64,000 nt of DNA, taken from assembly GCA_003001795.1 (NCBI GenBank), contig PVNI01000005.1, positions 62,001 through 126,000 of the forward strand. The letters are read 5' to 3'. The stretch is from Actinomadura viridilutea (GTDB taxonomy: Bacteria; Actinomycetota; Actinomycetes; Streptosporangiales; Streptosporangiaceae). The notes beneath the pieces were generated by a model. That model ran no database searches and was not told the DNA's origin. It saw nothing but the letters and a program-made list of their open reading frames with translations. Within the stretch, counting starts at the first letter, position 1. Each line of letters opens with the position of its first letter. The translations under genes and the position numbers were made by a program. This document shows positions 59,680 through 64,000 of this stretch, one piece after another.

Positions 59680-61188
59680 TCACGCCGGGGAGACGACCTC
59701 GAAGAAGCCGTCGGCGATCAGTTCGGGCAGGACGGCGGCCGCGTGGGCCCGCACCCGCGCCGCGTCCTGATCGGTGAGCTGGGCGATCGCGTCGAGCAGC
59801 GGTCCGAGCGGCAGGGTGCCGTCGCAGACGCCGGCCAGGCCCGCCTCCACCGTGCCGACGCCCGCGGCGCGCCGGAGCCGCCCGGTCTGCCGCAGGACGA
59901 TCCGTTCCGGGTCCTCGGCGCCGGGCGGGCCGATCTGCTCCTGGACGACTCCGAGGGCCGTGCGCAGCACCGCCCCGTCGTGTCCACAGGCTGTGGAGAA
60001 CTCGCGGGCGGCGGCGAGGCCGTCCAGGATCCCGTCCACGTAGCCGCCCACGGGCTCCTGGACGGCGTGCCGCAGCTCCTCGACGCGCACGACGGGCCGG
60101 TCCCGTCCGGCGTTGCGCAGGGTGATCCAGCCGAAGCCGACGCCCGTGACCCGCCGCCGTTCGAAGTGGTCGAGCCAGGCGTCGTAGCGGGCCGTGTATT
60201 CGGGGGTGCCCACCTCGCAGGAGTCGCGCAGCCACAGTTCGGCGTACTCGGCCGGGTCCTGGACGTCCCGCTGCACGACCCACGCGTCGCAGCCGGAGGC
60301 CTCCACCCACGCGCCGACGCGTTCCTCCCAGGGCGTCCCCTCGATGTGCAGCCAGTTGGCGAGCAGCTGGCAGCGTCCGTCCTCGGCCAGCACTCCCGGG
60401 ACCTCGGTGACCAGGCGGCGGCAGAACTCGTCGCCCGGCAGCCCGGACTCGCGGTAGGTGAAGCGGGGCCCCGCGTCCGGCGCGATCACGAACGGCGGGT
60501 TCGACACCACCAGGTCGAACCGGCGCCCCCGGACGGGCTCCAGCAGCGGGCCGTGCAGCAGCTCCACGCCGTCCAGGCCCGACAGGGCGAAGCTCAGCGC
60601 GGCCAGCCGCAGCGCCCGCGGGTTGACGTCCGTGGCGGTGATCGCGCGGGGCGCCGGACGGACCGCGGCGTCGGCGAGGTGCAGCGCCTGCACGCCGCAT
60701 CCGGTGCCGAGGTCGAGCGCGTCGCCCACCGCCCGGTCGGTGATCAGACGGGCCAGGCCGGCGGAGGCGCCGCCGGTGCCCACCACGTGATCAGGCTTCG
60801 GCGTCGCGCCGCCGCCCGGCCGGACCTTCAGGTCCGACACGGCGTACCCGACGTGCCCGTGGCCGCTCACCGACTCCACGGGCTCCACCCGCAGCAGCGC
60901 GCGGACCTCCCCGCCGGAACGCTCGGCAAGCCCGGCGGCGACCAGGTCGTCCGCCAGCGGGGAACGGTCCGGCACCGGGACCTGCAGCCAGAACAGCCGG
61001 ACCAGGGTCTCCAGCGGCGATCCTCCGGCGGTGGCGCGCAACGCGGGCACGATCTCGTCGCGGGCCAGCGCGCCGCCCGCGACGGGGCCGAGCAGCTCCC
61101 GGACGGCGGCGACGGTGTACGGCGCCCGGTCGAAGGCGGCGCGGACGCGGTTCAACGAAGCAGTGGGCTGATCGAACACTCGCCCCAT
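59680..61188 (-). CDS. N5-/N6-type SAM methyltransferase (NPPF motif)
   Basis: A 502-residue protein: an N-terminal winged-helix-like part (about 1-150), a Rossmann methyltransferase domain with DALDLGTGCGVQALHLA near 168-184 and VVSNPPFVIAPD near 242-253, and a C-terminal actinobacteria-specific domain. NPPF implies methyl transfer to an amide or ring nitrogen, as in PrmC, RlmG and N6-adenine enzymes; the substrate is unknown. ATG 61188 is taken; a GTG three codons on also has a fair site. Confidence 0.82.
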   Translation of the reverse strand: MGRVFDQPTASLNRVRAAFDRAPYTVAAVRELLGPVAGGALARDEIVPALRATAGGSPLETLVRLFWLQVPVPDRSPLADDLVAAGLAERSGGEVRALLRVEPVESVSGHGHVGYAVSDLKVRPGGGATPKPDHVVGTGGASAGLARLITDRAVGDALDLGTGCGVQALHLADAAVRPAPRAITATDVNPRALRLAALSFALSGLDGVELLHGPLLEPVRGRRFDLVVSNPPFVIAPDAGPRFTYRESGLPGDEFCRRLVTEVPGVLAEDGRCQLLANWLHIEGTPWEERVGAWVEASGCDAWVVQRDVQDPAEYAELWLRDSCEVGTPEYTARYDAWLDHFERRRVTGVGFGWITLRNAGRDRPVVRVEELRHAVQEPVGGYVDGILDGLAAAREFSTACGHDGAVLRTALGVVQEQIGPPGAEDPERIVLRQTGRLRRAAGVGTVEAGLAGVCDGTLPLGPLLDAIAQLTDQDAARVRAHAAAVLPELIADGFFEVVSPA

Positions 61189-61355
61189 CCTGCCCGTTCC
61201 ACGGCGCCGGTCGCCGCGGGAGGCCCCGTCAACGCGCAAACCCGGCCGGCTGGGAACCCAGACCTGCACCTGGTGGGCGGGGACGACGACGAATCGGCGG
61301 GGGTCCGCCGATCACTGCGTCAACCTGTGGGAGGCCGGGACGCCTGGCCACCGGT

Positions 61356-62183
61356 TCACAGCAGGAAATCCTCGATGCCCTTGGCGAGGGCCTCGGCGAT
61401 GCGCTGGCGGAACGCGGCGTCGGACAGCTTGGCCGCGTCGTCCTTGTTGCGCATGTTGCCGCACTCGATGAACACCTTGGGCACCTTCGACAGGTTCAGC
61501 CCGCCGAGGTCGTCGCGCGAGTCCAGGCCGTCCTTGCCGATGTAGGTGGAATAGGCGATGCCGGTTCCGGCGTGGTAGGCGTCGCGGATGGCCTTGCCGA
61601 GCCGCCGGGACTCGGGCACCATTCCGCCGCCCTGCCCCTTGACCGACCGCGGCTGGATCACGTGGAACCCGTGCGCGGAGGCCCCCGCCCCGTCCGCGTG
61701 CACGGACAACGCCGCGTCGGCCTCGGCGCGGTTGCCGATGGCGGCGCGTTCGTCGATGCACGGCCCGACCCCGGTGTCGTTGGAGCGGGTCAGCACCACC
61801 TTGGCGCCCTCGGCCCGCAGGATCTTCGCCAGCCGCTTCGACACGTCCCAGGTGAAGGCGTGCTCCGGGTACCCGGCGTTGGTGCTGGTGCCGACGGTGT
61901 CGCACGCCTTGCGGCCGTTGCCGATGGAGACCAGCCTGTTGATCGCCGTCGGGTGCTTCGCGTTGCCGCCGTTGTGCCCGGGGTCGATCACCACGACCCG
62001 GCCGCGCAGCGGCGCCGGGCCGGGCTTCGCCGGAGGCGACGCGCTCGCGGTCGCGGCGCCGCCGCCCGCCAGGGGCGGCCGGACCGGGTCGGACGACGCG
62101 GACGAGCCGCCGTCCGTGCCGCACGCGGTCAGCCCGGCCAGACACAGCGCGAGACCGGCGGCCGCGCGTCGATGGGTGAGCAA
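61356..62183 (-). CDS. N-acetylmuramoyl-L-alanine amidase (Amidase_3), lipoprotein
   Basis: A 275-residue exported amidase. TTG 62183 has AGGAG 7 nt upstream and gives a perfect lipoprotein signal (LALCLAGLTAC). Zinc ligands are His in VVIDPGHNGG, Glu in AGYPEHAFTW and His in ALSVHADGAG; the catalytic Glu is in VFIECGNMRN. It cuts the amide between MurNAc and the peptide stem. The usual longer frame to 62231 is less likely. Confidence 0.88.
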   Translation of the reverse strand: MLTHRRAAAGLALCLAGLTACGTDGGSSASSDPVRPPLAGGGAATASASPPAKPGPAPLRGRVVVIDPGHNGGNAKHPTAINRLVSIGNGRKACDTVGTSTNAGYPEHAFTWDVSKRLAKILRAEGAKVVLTRSNDTGVGPCIDERAAIGNRAEADAALSVHADGAGASAHGFHVIQPRSVKGQGGGMVPESRRLGKAIRDAYHAGTGIAYSTYIGKDGLDSRDDLGGLNLSKVPKVFIECGNMRNKDDAAKLSDAAFRQRIAEALAKGIEDFLL

Positions 62184-62322
62184 CGACTGTCTCCTGGGGG
62201 TGCGCCCGTCGCTGACCCTGCCAGTCTGCACGCGTGCGTCCGTTCGTCAAACGCCGACGCAGCCGCGGCGCCGCGCTCCCCCGTGCGCGGCCGCGGCTGC
62301 GTTCCCCGATCCGCCCGATCGG

Positions 62323-62559
62323 TCAGCGAAGCGCGTTCTCCTTGCCGAGGAGCGCGGCGAGAGCACGGGCCTCGTCCGCGTCCAGGCCCAGCACCACGCG
62401 GGGACGCCCCCACGGGTGGTCGATCGAGTGGGCCACATAGCTGGCGACGGACTCCGACGCCTGGTCGGCCATGCCTCGCGCGTGCCGCCACTGCGCCCAC
62501 GCGCGTTCGAGCTCGCTCGCCGCGCGCTGCGCGCACGACACCATCTCCGGATCACGCAC
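62323..62559 (-). CDS. Small conserved protein, unknown (78 aa)
   Basis: A 78-residue protein, MRDPEMVSCAQRAASELERA then SIDHPWGRPRVVLGLDADEA, helical and soluble. GTG 62559 has GGGGGG 8 nt upstream. Similar small proteins occur in actinomycetes without known function. The frame upstream of the GTG has no codon bias. Confidence 0.6.
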   Translation of the reverse strand: MRDPEMVSCAQRAASELERAWAQWRHARGMADQASESVASYVAHSIDHPWGRPRVVLGLDADEARALAALLGKENALR

Positions 62560-62801
62560 GGTGTGAACCCCCCTGGGTGAACATGATCCTTCCCCGTGTC
62601 CCCTCGGCGGGACCCTCTCCCGGACGGGCGCCCGCCTGGACGGCGGTTCCCCCGACCCGTCGAATGTGTCACCCATTAACCCTTCCGCGACGCCCGTCGA
62701 CCGCGTGATTACGGCAGGCTTTCCCGTCGCATTAGCAACGCGTAGCGAAGCCATGGCCTGCCGGACACGCGCGGCCCGGCGCCGCAGCTGGGGACGCCCC
62801 G

Positions 62802-64000
62802 TCAGACCCCCTTCGGGGCGGGACCCGTCGTCGAGCGGACCACCAGATGGGGGACGACCAGGTTCTGCCGCGCCACCCGGGTCGGGTCCTCGATCCGGGC
62901 GGTGAGCAGCTCGGCCGCCACCCGGCCCATGTCGCGGCGCGGCTGGTCCACGCTGGTCAGCGAGATGTGCCGGATCGCGGCCAGGTGCGTGTTGTCGTAG
63001 CCCACGATCGAGACCTGCTCGGGCACCGGCAGGCGCAGCTCGTCGGCGGCCGACAGCACGCCGGTCGCCACCAGGTCGTTCGGCGCGAAGATCGCCGTCG
63101 GCCGCGGAACGCGCGACAGCAGCGCGCGGGCGGCGAGGTAGCCGCCCTCCTCGGTGAAGTCGCCCGGCTCCACCATGATGTGGTCGGCGAGCCCGTGCCG
63201 CCGCATCGCCTTCTCGTACCCGGAGCGGCGGTAGCGGGCGGTGGTGGACCGCGCGCCCTCGATGTGCGCGATGCGCCGGTGGCCGAGCTCCACCAGGTGG
63301 TCGACGGCCAGGCTGGCGCCGAGCTCGTCGTCGTCCACCACGATGTCCACGCCGCTGACGTCGCGTTCGCCGACGACCACCACGGGGACGCTGGCGGCGG
63401 CCTCCTTCAGCGAGTCGGGCACGACGCTGAGCAGCACCAGGCCGTCCACCCGCATCTCGAGGAACGCCTCGACCGCCTCGGCCTCGAACATCGGGTCCCA
63501 GCGGCCGCTGCCGACCAGCATGCGCAGGCCCTCGCCGTGCAGGGTCTCCTGGAGCCCGTCGAGGAACTCGGCGAAGAACGGGTTGTGCAGGTCGGCGACG
63601 ATGGCGCCGATCAGCCTGGTGCGGCCCTCCACCAGGCTGCGTGCCACGGCGTTGGGCCGGTAGCCCAGCTCGCGCGCCGCCTGCAGCACGGCCTGCCGGC
63701 GCCGTTCGCTGACGTGCGGCGACCCGCGCATGACCAGCGACACCAGCGACTTGGACACGCCCGCGCGCTCGGCCACGTTGCGGATGGTGGGCTTGGGCGC
63801 GTTCGGGCCGGGCGGCACCGGCCGTCCCCCCGTCCGGCCTCCTGCGCGGCCCTCTCGGGCGTCGGCGGACGAGCCGCCGCCCCGCGGCGGCGGCACCTGG
63901 CCGTCCTGCCGCGGCGATTCGCCGCTGCGCGGCGCCGAAGACTCGCCGGACCGCGGCGCCGACCTCTCGTTACGCGGGGCCTTTCCTTCACCAGCTGACA
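62802..64000 (-). CDS. LacI-family transcriptional regulator (5' end beyond the window)
   Basis: The core starts with the HTH TIRNVAERAGVSKSLVSLVM and the hinge RGSPHVSERRRQAVL, then the periplasmic-binding-like effector domain (RLIGAIVADLHNPFFAEFLD; HRRIAHIEGARSTTARYRRS; VSIVGYDNTHLAAIRHISLT). LacI regulators usually sense sugars. The frame is open to base 64000 through a low-complexity Ser/Pro/Arg tail (SAPRSGES repeats). A GTG at 63896 is possible but lacks a clear ribosome site, so the true start is probably outside. No target is adjacent. Confidence 0.85.
   Translation of the reverse strand, partial: SAGEGKAPRNERSAPRSGESSAPRSGESPRQDGQVPPPRGGGSSADAREGRAGGRTGGRPVPPGPNAPKPTIRNVAERAGVSKSLVSLVMRGSPHVSERRRQAVLQAARELGYRPNAVARSLVEGRTRLIGAIVADLHNPFFAEFLDGLQETLHGEGLRMLVGSGRWDPMFEAEAVEAFLEMRVDGLVLLSVVPDSLKEAAASVPVVVVGERDVSGVDIVVDDDELGASLAVDHLVELGHRRIAHIEGARSTTARYRRSGYEKAMRRHGLADHIMVEPGDFTEEGGYLAARALLSRVPRPTAIFAPNDLVATGVLSAADELRLPVPEQVSIVGYDNTHLAAIRHISLTSVDQPRRDMGRVAAELLTARIEDPTRVARQNLVVPHLVVRSTTGPAPKGV

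Overview
The window is GC-rich DNA from a filamentous actinomycete. The evidence is frequent GTG and TTG starts, the XRE-DUF5753/DUF397 regulator pair, a DUF574 methyltransferase, LpqY-SugABC-type trehalose uptake, mycobacterial-type lipoproteins and very long antisense shadow frames. The mix of families would fit Actinomadura or Thermomonosporaceae, but that placement is inference.

Layout. 1-3.5 kb: the 5' part of a phosphorothioate-DNA-binding (SBD) restriction gene running off the left edge, a DUF574 SAM methyltransferase and a terpenoid-cyclase-fold protein. 3.5-7.4 kb: an FAD monooxygenase under a double-palindrome operator, a PfkB sugar kinase, an alpha/beta hydrolase and a secreted protein. 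8.3-21 kb: an HrdB-like sigma factor, a membrane-anchored CBM2 protein, an XRE/DUF397 pair, a cNMP-binding/cyclase-fold protein, a secreted phosphodiesterase, a complete membrane adenylate/guanylate cyclase and an amino-acid permease, separated by gene-poor, decayed stretches. 21.1-21.9 kb: a tRNA-Asp/tRNA-Phe operon with promoter and terminator, followed by an integrase remnant. 21.9-25.2 kb: an arsenic island (arsI, two arsR, arsC, arsM, arsN1-like) with no efflux pump in the window and arsM broken by a 13-bp tandem duplication. 25.5-30.3 kb: a hydrolase, small membrane proteins and an RsbW-like ATPase, with decayed gene pieces.

30.3-37.3 kb holds the most unusual locus. Five overlapping minus-strand genes encode a zinc-ribbon SDR-like protein lacking the catalytic Tyr, a leucine-rich-repeat protein, an ankyrin protein, a MoxR AAA+ ATPase and a metallopeptidase-like/VWA protein. 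Two tRNA-like genes with nearly identical bodies but different anticodon arms lie immediately upstream on the same strand. The layout resembles a MoxR-VWA NTP-dependent system whose other subunits are repeat proteins; its function is unknown.

37.5-46.9 kb: a DUF488 gene, a small actinomycete family with a truncated duplicate, a second secreted GDPD, an HD hydrolase, and a MarR-controlled homogentisate operon (hmgA, an unknown gene, fahA) with palindromic operators, then an L,D-transpeptidase. 46.9-52.7 kb: lpqY-sugA-sugB-sugC plus a DUF4032 kinase-like gene. 53-64 kb: a decayed HATPase, a second cyclase-fold protein, a candidate small RNA with a consensus promoter, a COG4315 lipoprotein, an internally repeated Trp-rich membrane protein, pyrD, a Na/Ca-exchanger family protein, an NPPF methyltransferase, a secreted amidase and a LacI regulator open to the right edge.
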